A DNA stretch of 26,426 nucleotides from a virus: positions 771-27,196 of IMG/VR virus record IMGVR_UViG_3300000229_000003. The stretch is one strand, 5' to 3'. The position numbers were made by a program, and so were the translations under genes. The notes under the pieces were generated by a model. It made no database searches. It had not been told where the DNA came from and worked only from the letters and a program-made list of their open reading frames with translations. This document shows, one piece after another, positions 6,937 to 14,092 of this stretch. The stretch's first letter is position 1; every line of letters starts with the position of its first letter.

Positions 6937-7747
6937 ATCTACTGACAGGGGTGTAGATGCCGCGGCCACTAGCACTCTTGTGGATGAGATTAATGAGTTG
7001 ATGGATTCCCCCTTAGAGGGGGAAGTAGGACCTTCTACTAATGATGACCTTACAGGTGAAGCTCCCTCTGGGGATGGCGTGACTGATGGGGAAATTGCTG
7101 TGGAGGGAGATGTGGGTAAGGTGTCTGAGATTGGGAGTGCGGATACTAAATTACCTGACCAGGTTCTGCAAGATGCTCAAGTCCCTAATGAGCTTGATAC
7201 TCTTAAAGCCCAGATAGAATCCCTCAAAGGGTTGGTGACACAGTTGGCATCTCCTAAAGAGGGGGCTAGGAAATCTCCTGAACTATCTTTAAACTTAGAT
7301 GATCTCATCAGCGGTGTTGACTTTGATGATATTATGGAGAGTAAAGAAAAGTTTATGGAGTTCATCAAGCAGGCCTTTCAAATCTCGACACAATCAACTA
7401 CTGGATATGTCCAGAATTTTGTGCCGGATGTAGTAACTCGCCATGTGAGTATGCAGGAGGTTAGAGAGAATTTCTACAGTGCTAATACTGACCTTAATGC
7501 TGTACGACCTTATGTGGCAATGGTAGCAAGTAATGTGGCTCAGGCTAACCCTGAATGGGGAGTTGCTGAAGTGTTAGTGAAAGCGGCTGAAGTCGCTCGA
7601 GAGTCACTTGGTATATCTAAGACACAACCTTCTGTTGATAAATCTAAAGGTAAACCTCCAGTGCTTCCAGGGGCTAGAGGGGTTCGCCAAGCAACTTCAC
7701 AGAAGAGTGACTTACAACAAGAAATTGATGAACTTTTGGAGGGTTAA
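6926..7747 (+). CDS. Putative capsid scaffolding protein
   Basis: This protein of 273 residues lies between portal and capsid, the usual place of a scaffold, which templates the shell and then leaves it. The first 100 residues are very acidic and rich in Gly, Ser, Asp and Glu. Next comes a helical LDTLKAQIESLKGLVTQLA (a coiled-coil candidate), then a central helical domain. A basic, Pro/Lys-rich linker (near 235-255) leads to a short C-terminal helix ending LQQEIDELLEG. A charged, largely disordered protein with a helical C-terminus is what scaffolds look like. I chose ATG 6926 because GGAG lies nine bases before it; the frame is open upstream to 6875 but overlaps the previous gene there. No protease domain is seen. 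Confidence 0.65.
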   Translation: MENESTDRGVDAAATSTLVDEINELMDSPLEGEVGPSTNDDLTGEAPSGDGVTDGEIAVEGDVGKVSEIGSADTKLPDQVLQDAQVPNELDTLKAQIESLKGLVTQLASPKEGARKSPELSLNLDDLISGVDFDDIMESKEKFMEFIKQAFQISTQSTTGYVQNFVPDVVTRHVSMQEVRENFYSANTDLNAVRPYVAMVASNVAQANPEWGVAEVLVKAAEVARESLGISKTQPSVDKSKGKPPVLPGARGVRQATSQKSDLQQEIDELLEG

Positions 7748-7749
7748 AA

Positions 7750-8055
7750 ATGAAAGAAGGTATGGCTATAGATGGAATGCTTACTGGGGTTCCTGTATTT
7801 GAGGCTATTAAGTTGGTAGGTAAAACTGTGGCAGCAACTACAGCTGGAACTACTAATGCAATTAGAGTATTTATGTATGATAATGATGGTTATATTATAC
7901 ACTCTACAGGTCTTGAAGTTCCTGCAGATGCAACTGCAGGATACGCCAAAGGTGCTTTGCACATAGATACTAATGTAACAGCTGGCACGTCAGGTCTTTA
8001 TGTTAATGTAGGAACTGCTGCAGCTGCTAATTTTGATCTTGTAACTGATGCTTAA
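7750..8055 (+). CDS. Head decoration-like protein, copy A
   Basis: This small protein of 101 residues carries a C-terminal block, GYAKGALHIDTNVTAGTSG then LYVNVGTAAAANFDL. The pattern YAKGxxxIDTxxxxGTxGLY is seen in many phage proteins encoded beside the major capsid gene, often annotated as head fibre or decoration proteins. The N-terminal half is beta-rich, without Cys or membrane segments. A strong GGAGGG site lies before the ATG. The gene is followed 14 bases later by a diverged copy of itself. A role on the outer capsid surface is inferred from family habit and position. Confidence 0.65.
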   Translation: MKEGMAIDGMLTGVPVFEAIKLVGKTVAATTAGTTNAIRVFMYDNDGYIIHSTGLEVPADATAGYAKGALHIDTNVTAGTSGLYVNVGTAAAANFDLVTDA

Positions 8056-8069
8056 TTTGGAGGGTTGTT

Positions 8070-8339
8070 ATGGCTTTATTTGGTAAGTTGTTCAATAGTA
8101 AGCTCCCTTGTATAACTATAGATGGAACTACAGTTGCAACTGGAGTTACGGCGCTTTTGAAAGATGGAAATGGTAAGGTGTTGTTAGCCACTGGGACTAC
8201 TGTGCCTGCTAATGGCACAACTAAGTATGCTAAAGGGTGCCTCTTCATCGATACTGATGTTGTTACTGGCACTACAGGACTTTATTGTAATAAGGGTACG
8301 GCAGCATCTGCTGCTTTTACTGCTGTTACTCAAGCTTAA
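8070..8339 (+). CDS. Head decoration-like protein, copy B
   Basis: This 89-residue paralogue of the preceding protein is clearly related across its C-terminal half: VPANGTTKYAKGCLFIDTD and then TGTTGLYCNKGTAASAAF. The N-terminal part is shorter and different, so only the C-terminal module is shared with confidence. It has GGAGGG seven bases upstream and lies directly before the capsid gene. It may decorate the same shell at a different site or form hetero-oligomers with copy A; this is inference. Confidence 0.65.
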   Translation: MALFGKLFNSKLPCITIDGTTVATGVTALLKDGNGKVLLATGTTVPANGTTKYAKGCLFIDTDVVTGTTGLYCNKGTAASAAFTAVTQA

Positions 8340-8363
8340 TTAATTTTGTAAGGAGATAAGATT

Positions 8364-9653
8364 ATGCCTTTTATGGGAATGCGTGGAACTGGTGACTGGG
8401 TAGCTGATCAACGACCTAAGTCTTGGCGGGAGATGATTCTTTATCGTTATCCCAATGGCACTGCACCTCTTACTGCAATTATGAGTAAGATAGGATCTGA
8501 GAGGGTTCCTGACTCTGAGTTTTATTGGTGGACTAAGTCTCTTCCAACTCAGCGGGCCGCAGTTACTGGAGTTTATACTGACTCAACTCTTGTGACTGCT
8601 TATACTACCAACACTGGAGTTGGCTCAACAGTGTATGTAAAAATGAGTGCTGCCGCTGTAGCACACTTTAGGGTTGGGCATCAAGTCCTGCTCCGTGATG
8701 CATCTGATCCGACTGTAGATGTTAATGCCAAAGTGACAAGTGCTGTAGTTAATGGCGTCTCATCTTATATTGCTTGCTTGCTTCTTGAGGCTGATGATAA
8801 TTCTACTACACATGATTTGAGTGATTGTGATACTGCTCTTATTATCGGTAATATTAATAGTGAAGGTGCAGCTATGCCTGACGCTATTGCATATGATCCT
8901 ACCAAATGGTATAACTATACTCAGATCTTCCGGACCCCTCTGGAAATAACACGTACTGCGATGAAGACTAAACTCCGTACTGGTGATCAGTATAAAGAGG
9001 CCAAGCGTGAGTGCCTTGAACTTCACTCCATTGAGATGGAGAAGGCTCTTATGTTCAGTATCGCGTCTGAGCGCACTGGGACGAATGGCAAGCCTGAGCG
9101 TACTACTATGGGCCTCATTCCTGCCATCAAGGCAGGTGGGTTAGTAAATGACTTTAGCCTTAATGCTAGTTCAGACTTCTCTGGCTACACATGGCTTCAG
9201 GCTGGTGAGTATTGGCTTGACACTTATCTTGAGCAAATCTTCCGTTACGGGTCAAGGGAGAAGTTGTGCTTTGCTGGGTCAGGAGCACTGTTGGCTATCA
9301 ATCGGTTGATTAAGGCAGGTGGAAATTTTGACTACAAAGCTGAGACTACCAGCTATGGTCTACAGGTCAGTAAGTGGGTCACTGCATTCGGTACAATCAA
9401 CGTGATGACTCATCCACTGTTCTCCTATGAAGTTACCACTCGTAATGCTATGGCTATCTTTGAGCCTAAAGATCTTAAGTTCATGTATATTGATGATACT
9501 ATGTATAAGTCTGACGATCAGATGACCAAAGGTGGGTGGACCAATAGGGATGGTCTTAAGGAAGAGTATCTCACTGAGGCTGGCCTTGAGTACCATCATC
9601 CTGATGGATGGGGATGGTTGACTGGGGTTGGGGTAGATAATAATATAACTTAA
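8364..9653 (+). CDS. Major capsid protein, SU10/DUF5309-like
   Basis: This 429-residue protein has the features of the SU10-type major capsid family (DUF5309, HK97 fold). The N-terminal segment reads WREMILYRYPNGTAPLTAIM and is followed by FYWWTKSLPTQ. A beta-rich insert lies near 85-165. The core includes YNYTQIFRTPLEITRTAMKT, ELHSIEMEKALMFS and later VMTHPLFSYE. The place after scaffold-like and decoration-like genes fits. An excellent AAGGAG lies before the ATG. A GC-rich hairpin starts ten bases after the stop, which suits a highly expressed gene that needs its own transcript end. The family call comes from memory of the sequence pattern, not a search. Confidence 0.82.
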   Translation: MPFMGMRGTGDWVADQRPKSWREMILYRYPNGTAPLTAIMSKIGSERVPDSEFYWWTKSLPTQRAAVTGVYTDSTLVTAYTTNTGVGSTVYVKMSAAAVAHFRVGHQVLLRDASDPTVDVNAKVTSAVVNGVSSYIACLLLEADDNSTTHDLSDCDTALIIGNINSEGAAMPDAIAYDPTKWYNYTQIFRTPLEITRTAMKTKLRTGDQYKEAKRECLELHSIEMEKALMFSIASERTGTNGKPERTTMGLIPAIKAGGLVNDFSLNASSDFSGYTWLQAGEYWLDTYLEQIFRYGSREKLCFAGSGALLAINRLIKAGGNFDYKAETTSYGLQVSKWVTAFGTINVMTHPLFSYEVTTRNAMAIFEPKDLKFMYIDDTMYKSDDQMTKGGWTNRDGLKEEYLTEAGLEYHHPDGWGWLTGVGVDNNIT

Positions 9654-9662
9654 TAAATATTA

Positions 9663-9690
9663 GGGGTGGGGTCAGTAATGGCCCCATTCC
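9663..9690 (+). terminator. Hairpin after the major capsid gene
   Basis: The arms GGGGTGGGGTC and GGCCCCATTCC pair over 11 bp (three are G-U pairs) around a six-base loop, AGTAAT. It lies ten bases after the capsid stop. No run of T follows, so it may act as a weak terminator, an RNA-end stabiliser or a processing point. Its last base is also the first base of the 23-bp palindrome. Confidence 0.55.
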
Positions 9691-9712
9691 TATATTACAA
9701 AATGTAACATAG
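9690..9712 (+). repeat. 23-bp palindrome, copy 2
   Basis: It is identical to copy 1 over the 23 bases, and here one more flanking pair (C at 9689, G at 9713) extends it to 25. The right arm again runs into the ribosome-binding site (AGGAGG, 9711-9716) of the next gene. Confidence 0.9.
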
Positions 9713-9722
9713 GAGGGAGATG

Positions 9723-9947
9723 ATGGCTAAAGAAGGTACTACCGCACATAATATGCTTTATGATAGTATTAATTCAGATGTTAATGCTCAAAAGTTAGCA
9801 GGTAGGATGGCTGTAAAAGAGATAGCCACTAAAGGTACAGCCTTTCCTGAAATAAAAAATTCTGCCCGTAGAAAAGCTGCAGATGATAGATTAATAGATA
9901 CATCTATACAAGGAATTAAAAAGGCTATAGATTTATCTAATAAATAA
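9723..9947 (+). CDS. Small basic hypothetical protein
   Basis: This protein of about 74 residues is rich in Lys, Arg, Ala and Asp, with no Cys, Trp or membrane segment. Helical stretches include NAQKLAGRMAVKEIATKG and ARRKAADDRLIDTS. I place the start at ATG 9723, six bases after AGGAGG; ATG 9720 is also in frame but is too close to it. It stands alone between the capsid hairpin plus palindrome and the adaptor gene, so it may be independently controlled. I do not recognise the family. A small internal or head-completion protein would fit its place. Confidence 0.65.
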   Translation: MAKEGTTAHNMLYDSINSDVNAQKLAGRMAVKEIATKGTAFPEIKNSARRKAADDRLIDTSIQGIKKAIDLSNK

Positions 9948-9964
9948 CTTACTTAGGGTTAACC

Positions 9965-10714
9965 ATGAACTTACTCCAAATTCGCACACAATTCATCAAG
10001 ATATCTGGGCGCTACGATCTGGTTAATCCCTCTACTTTTGCTGACGATGGGGCTGACTTCTACATCCAGCAAGGGCAAAGGTCACTGGAGAGGCGTCTGA
10101 ATATTAATCCTACAGTGGCTAAGTATTATACTGACTTATCAATTGGCCAGTATAAAGTCACTGTACAAAATTGTAGGGCCATTCAAGAAGTGTGGGTTAT
10201 GAATTCTACATCCCGTACTGAGGTTGCCAAAATTGGAGATTATGATCTTAGAGCAATCCATCAGAGGTTTGTGGCTAATATGTATTCTACACCCTTATCT
10301 ACAATGTCGCAGGGAAGGCCTACCCACTACTACCCCACTAATCTCCGACGTTCACCAGAGACTGAGGATGGCACAGGGGATTCATCCACTCTATCCTCAT
10401 ACCTAGACACATCCTACCCGTCTGACCCTGCAGCGTCAGGGATAATCTTACTCCCCCGCACGGATGAGGCCTACGGGATTGAGATCAAGGGACTCTTCTA
10501 CAGTCCCACCCTATATGTAGACACCTCCACTAATGTGTGGGCATCTGAGTATCCCACTCTATTGATATGGGCCGCTCTGCGAGAGCTTGAGATTATGTTC
10601 CGAGGTAGTAAGACTGCATCTTCATGGGAAGCTCTGATTGAGGGTGAGCTTATAAATGTCGAAAAGGATGCAATTGAGCAAGAAGTTAACAGTATTGATA
10701 AGATGGAGGGTTAG
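9965..10714 (+). CDS. Head-tail adaptor, SU10-adaptor-like
   Basis: This 249-residue protein matches the general pattern of the adaptor that binds beneath the portal ring in SU10-like phages. The N-terminal helix LLQIRTQFIKISGRYDLV is followed by ADFYIQQGQRSLERRLN, then beta strands (YYTDLSIGQYKVTVQNCRAIQEVWV). A C-terminal part with WASEYPTLLIWAALRELEIMF is a typical helix of these proteins. Position three genes after the capsid and before the stopper-like gene agrees. The ATG has only a modest AGGG site. It ends directly against the next ATG (TAG then ATG). The family name is from pattern memory; a generic connector is the fallback. Confidence 0.7.
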   Translation: MNLLQIRTQFIKISGRYDLVNPSTFADDGADFYIQQGQRSLERRLNINPTVAKYYTDLSIGQYKVTVQNCRAIQEVWVMNSTSRTEVAKIGDYDLRAIHQRFVANMYSTPLSTMSQGRPTHYYPTNLRRSPETEDGTGDSSTLSSYLDTSYPSDPAASGIILLPRTDEAYGIEIKGLFYSPTLYVDTSTNVWASEYPTLLIWAALRELEIMFRGSKTASSWEALIEGELINVEKDAIEQEVNSIDKMEG

Positions 10715-11071
10715 ATGATTACTCAGGAAGTTGAAGATAGAATTGTACTAAAGGTGATTGAGAGAATTTTAACCTTAATGCCTGAGGTAGTAGGAAATCT
10801 CATGGCTAATCATGCCAGTAATGCTAAAATTAAAGATGACTTTTATAGTAAGCATCCAAAGTTTAAAGATCACACTGATGTAGTACGAGAAGTTGTGGCT
10901 AAGATAGAAGGTGCTAAGTTAGGTCAAAACTATGAAGACATTTTAAATGGCGCCATTCCAGAAATTGAAAGTCAGATCAAATTAAAAACTACACTTAACA
11001 CTCAGGATGTTCTTCCTAAGAGTGAAGTCCCCAGAGTTCTATCCGAAGGTAGCCCATTTGGAGAATTATAA
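10715..11071 (+). CDS. Conserved-looking small neck-region protein
   Basis: This 118-residue helical protein has a central motif HPKFKDHTDVVREVVAKIEG (near residues 46-65), which I have the impression of seeing in similar positions beside phage adaptor genes. No catalytic motif or membrane segment is visible. GGAGGG lies before the ATG, and the stop overlaps the next start as TAATG, so it is translated together with the stopper-like gene. A neck or assembly role is inferred from context only. Confidence 0.65.
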   Translation: MITQEVEDRIVLKVIERILTLMPEVVGNLMANHASNAKIKDDFYSKHPKFKDHTDVVREVVAKIEGAKLGQNYEDILNGAIPEIESQIKLKTTLNTQDVLPKSEVPRVLSEGSPFGEL

Positions 11072-11571
11072 TGCCTCTTGAACTTACTAAAGATGGAATT
11101 TTCTCTATGCCCATAAAGCCTGAGATTTTATCTAAAGGTCTTCGTAGGAGTAAATCTAATTACCTTAATAGTGATGGGTTGATAGAGTGTGCAGGGGCTG
11201 TAGGTAAAGAAGGGGTACTTCAAAGGTTAGAGGAGTTAGTAAAAACTTTTGACTTAACTTCCACATTCCCATATCCTCAGATTTTCATCGAGCCTTATAT
11301 TATTTTAGTATGCACTGCCACTCATATATATGAGTATGATGGGAGTAATTTAATACTTAAGATATCCACTGCATTTGTAGGGTCTACTTGGAATTTAATA
11401 ACTGTAGAAGATTTTGTGTATATGAGTAATGGGGATATTACTGTAGTGCGAGATCCTATATCAAACATATTTAGCATTACAAGTGAGCATCCTACTGCTA
11501 TGGCAATATGTAATTATAACGGGCAAATTATTATAGGGGCCCCCAATGCTGGGTATAATTTAGGAGATTAA
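11071..11571 (+). CDS. Stopper/nozzle-like protein, N-terminal half (apparently truncated)
   Basis: These 166 residues look like the first blades of the beta-propeller-like neck protein of short-tailed phages. The opening is basic (PIKPEILSKGLRRSKSNYLN), then come GAVGKEGVLQRLEEL, PYPQIFIEPYIILVCTATH, IYEYDGSNLILKIS, WNLITVEDFVYMSNGD and finally ICNYNGQIIIGAPNAG. In such proteins, as I recall them, the chain continues for several hundred residues after the NGQxxxGAP strand. Here it ends seven residues after GAP, and the last codons (YNLGD) are made from the ribosome-binding site of the next gene. The likely continuation is the gene at 14093. GGAG lies before the ATG. Either a natural short form or one half of a split protein is possible. 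Confidence 0.6.
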   Translation: MPLELTKDGIFSMPIKPEILSKGLRRSKSNYLNSDGLIECAGAVGKEGVLQRLEELVKTFDLTSTFPYPQIFIEPYIILVCTATHIYEYDGSNLILKISTAFVGSTWNLITVEDFVYMSNGDITVVRDPISNIFSITSEHPTAMAICNYNGQIIIGAPNAGYNLGD

Positions 11572-11572
11572 A

Positions 11573-12031
11573 ATGGCTAATCAGTTATCTAATAGTGCAA
11601 AGACAATGTTATGGAAGGGGCAGATTAATGCTGCAACTGATACGTTTAAGATGGTTTTAATGGATTTAGGATTTACATTTGATAAAGATAATCATAAAAA
11701 GTACACAGATATAAGTACTTTTGAATTACCTACAGGTAATGGATATACTGCTGGAGGGGTGACATTAATTCTTAACGCTATCACTACGGATAATGTAGAA
11801 GATAGGTGTGAAGTTACCTTTCAAAATGCTCAATGGACGGCCAGCGGTGGGTCTCTAGCCGTGGTAGGAGCTATTATTTATAATGACTCTACAAACTCTA
11901 GTTCTGGAGATGACTACACTGATGCCGTTATATGCTGGTTAGATGCTAATGGGGTACAGACCGTGGCTGATGGTGCTGCGCTGACTGTATCTAATATTAT
12001 GCTAACTGGTGAAGATATATCTATTAGTTAA
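11573..12031 (+). CDS. Phage structural protein, beta-rich
   Basis: This 152-residue protein has a pattern familiar from small phage virion proteins: ISTFELPTGNGYTAGGVTL, then VTFQNAQWTASGGSLAVVGAIIY and ADGAALTVSNI. It is mostly beta strand. It begins two bases after the truncated stopper-like gene, whose last codons serve as its TAGGAG site. It is the first gene of a four-gene group (11573-14082) ahead of the second stopper-like half. It is probably a fibre-associated or tail surface protein; the exact role is unknown. Confidence 0.65.
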   Translation: MANQLSNSAKTMLWKGQINAATDTFKMVLMDLGFTFDKDNHKKYTDISTFELPTGNGYTAGGVTLILNAITTDNVEDRCEVTFQNAQWTASGGSLAVVGAIIYNDSTNSSSGDDYTDAVICWLDANGVQTVADGAALTVSNIMLTGEDISIS

Positions 12032-12043
12032 TCGGAGATTATC

Positions 12044-13219
12044 ATGGATATATTGAAGAATAAGAATTTTGCATTTTCTACTCTAAATGCTAATATCCTT
12101 ATAGGCGGATTATCAGCTATTACGTTTACAGGCGAGGGGGTTAGATTTCCTTCTACTGGATATTTCATGGCTGTAATTTGGGGTAGTGCGTATGCAGCTC
12201 CTAGTTTAGATCCTACTAGGGAAATTGTTAAGGCAACCTTTACCACTGGGGATACCTTTGCTATAACTCGTGCTCAGGAAGGGACTGTTGCTAAGGCTTG
12301 GCCTGTAGGTAGTAATATCGCATTAGTTATAACTGCTGGGAAGTTAGATGAGTTGGAGGTTACTACCCAAGGTCAATTGCATGGATTTGCTGCAGGGACT
12401 GGTACTAATACTTACTCCGCTATATTAGGTCCAGCAGTTACTTCCTACGTGCATGGGGCTATGTATAATATTAAGTTTGCCAATGCCTCTACTGGGGTTT
12501 GCACTTTAGGGCTTAATGCTGTGGGTGTTAAGAAGCTTTACAAATATTCTTCGGGAGTTATATCTCAAGCTACCACTGGGGATATAACAGCTGGGATGTA
12601 CAGCTCTGTATTCTATGACAGCTCATTAGATTCTGCTAATGGTGGCTTTATTTTAGTTACATCTAAAATAGCATTTCCGGTAGAATTTGCCAGTACAACA
12701 GCCTTACTATTCCCTCAAGCATCAGCCCCAACTGGGTGGACTATTGATAGTAGTTGGAGCACTCCAAGAAGTCTAGTGCTGGGTAATGCTTATGGGAGTG
12801 GCGGTAGTGATTCAGCAGTTAGTTTTACTACAGGGATAACAGTGGGAGATCATGCTGTTCACACACATTCTATTAGTGGGCATTTACATACTGGCCCAAG
12901 TCATTCCCATGGGACAAGTATAGGATATGCTGATCTTCCGGCGCATACACACAGTTTTTATTCTTTAATTTACCCTACATCCAGTTATGGATTGTCCTCA
13001 GAAGAGATATATGGGGGTGCTAAAAATGGGTCCAGCACAACCGGATCCACTGGTACTGGTGCAGGCCACTCTCATGGAAATACTGGTGCGGAAGGTACTG
13101 GGAATACAAGTTCTACATCTGCCACTAATTCAGGTTCAGGTGGGTCTACTACTCATACTGTTGGGCAGAGTACATACTCCCCTAGATATGTTACATTAAT
13201 TAGAGCTACTAAAAATTAA
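12044..13219 (+). CDS. Tail fibre protein with His-rich collar-like tip
   Basis: This is a 391-residue fibre. The N-terminal domain (about 1-115) has DPTREIVKATFTTGDTFAIT and RAQEGTVAKAWPVGSNI, a module common at the base of phage fibres. The middle is beta-rich. The last 130 residues are Gly/Ser/Thr-rich with HxH pairs (HAVHTHSISGHLHTGPSHSH, AHTHSF, GHSHG). Such pairs bind metal along the shaft of T4-like fibre tips. It ends with SPRYVTLIRATKN, typical of the tail-collar fold. CGGAG precedes the ATG. It is a second host-recognition candidate besides the repeat protein at 1189, so the phage may carry two adhesin types. Confidence 0.82.
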   Translation: MDILKNKNFAFSTLNANILIGGLSAITFTGEGVRFPSTGYFMAVIWGSAYAAPSLDPTREIVKATFTTGDTFAITRAQEGTVAKAWPVGSNIALVITAGKLDELEVTTQGQLHGFAAGTGTNTYSAILGPAVTSYVHGAMYNIKFANASTGVCTLGLNAVGVKKLYKYSSGVISQATTGDITAGMYSSVFYDSSLDSANGGFILVTSKIAFPVEFASTTALLFPQASAPTGWTIDSSWSTPRSLVLGNAYGSGGSDSAVSFTTGITVGDHAVHTHSISGHLHTGPSHSHGTSIGYADLPAHTHSFYSLIYPTSSYGLSSEEIYGGAKNGSSTTGSTGTGAGHSHGNTGAEGTGNTSSTSATNSGSGGSTTHTVGQSTYSPRYVTLIRATKN

Positions 13220-13229
13220 AGGTGAAATT

Positions 13230-13745
13230 ATGGGACTTAAAGGGTTTATTCAGAAGGATTATTATTCTAAAATCAGCAGGGTAATAGTTGATATAGATAT
13301 GGGGGAGATTAGTTTTGAGCTTAGAACTTTTAACCACAAAGGTGGGAATGAAGTAATTAATCCTATGGAGTTTAAGATTATTAGGGCTATAGAAGTTAAG
13401 AAGTATTTAGATACTCTCCCTACTAATACCCTAACTCCTCCAACATATCCAGAATTATGCACTGCTAGAGAGGCTTTAGTACCTATGTGGCCAGATGGGA
13501 CACTTCAGCCAGAGATTAATGAGTACAACAATGTTCTAATAGCCTACAATGAAGCTCTGGATACTTACAATGCATCTATAGTAGCTGCAGATGCAGCTAA
13601 AGATGCTAAGGCTGAAACTGATAATGATTATGAGAAATATTTTTCACATAGGAAATTATTCACTACCAGCAATATATTGGCATGTGCATATACTTACCTC
13701 AAAACCAGAGATAGTTTTGTAGGAGTTAACGATGCCGAAGATTAA
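13230..13745 (+). CDS. Hypothetical protein downstream of the fibre
   Basis: This 171-residue protein starts with a beta-rich part (KISRVIVDIDMGEISFELRT) and continues with a long helical stretch rich in Ala, Asn and Tyr (NEYNNVLIAYNEALDTYNAS, AADAAKDAKAETD). The second half may form a coiled coil. AAGGTGA lies seven bases before the ATG, and the stop overlaps the next gene by 14 bases. Position directly after the fibre suggests a fibre chaperone or a connector, but no family is recognised. Confidence 0.6.
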   Translation: MGLKGFIQKDYYSKISRVIVDIDMGEISFELRTFNHKGGNEVINPMEFKIIRAIEVKKYLDTLPTNTLTPPTYPELCTAREALVPMWPDGTLQPEINEYNNVLIAYNEALDTYNASIVAADAAKDAKAETDNDYEKYFSHRKLFTTSNILACAYTYLKTRDSFVGVNDAED

Positions 13746-14082
13746 ACCTCCTTGTATTAGAAATCTGGCTCGCTTCTCAGATGGGTGTCCTAAGATGGGG
13801 TGGGATGGAGAGGAAGGTTGTCCTGCATGGGTTGAACTTACTTATAAAGCAGACGATCCATCTAAACCTGACGTTATTGTTAAAGCGTGTATGGATTTAG
13901 TAATTTTTGATCTAAAATTCAAATCTTTGAAACTCCTTGAGGGTAATCAACTTGCTACGGAGGGTCTTAGGAATGGGCTGTGTGAGAGTGTTAATGGTAA
14001 GGTGGAACCTAAACCTGATCCTGCCATAACTCACCTACTCCATCTGATGACCCAGTCTCATAATACTTTATTAAGTTCTTAA
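13732..14082 (+). CDS. Small Cys-rich hypothetical protein
   Basis: This 116-residue protein has Cys at residues 8, 19, 29 and 53 in its first half (CIRNLARFSDGCPKMGWDG, then EGCPAW and VKACMDL). The spacing suggests a metal-binding site or disulfide clusters. The remainder is helical. It has no ribosome-binding site of its own and starts inside the previous gene, so it probably depends on translational coupling. It is the last gene of the group that separates the two stopper-like halves. I do not know the family. Confidence 0.6.
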   Translation: MPKIKPPCIRNLARFSDGCPKMGWDGEEGCPAWVELTYKADDPSKPDVIVKACMDLVIFDLKFKSLKLLEGNQLATEGLRNGLCESVNGKVEPKPDPAITHLLHLMTQSHNTLLSS

Positions 14083-14092
14083 GAGGTCTATC

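Noticed and set aside
13181-13203. Partial match to the 23-bp palindrome on the other strand (ATGTTACATT)
   Set aside because: Only ten bases match, the second arm is absent, and it encodes the conserved end of the fibre protein.
11573-14082. Intron or intein splitting the neck gene
   Set aside because: The segment encodes four virion-type genes with their own starts. There is no intron core, homing nuclease or intein motif.
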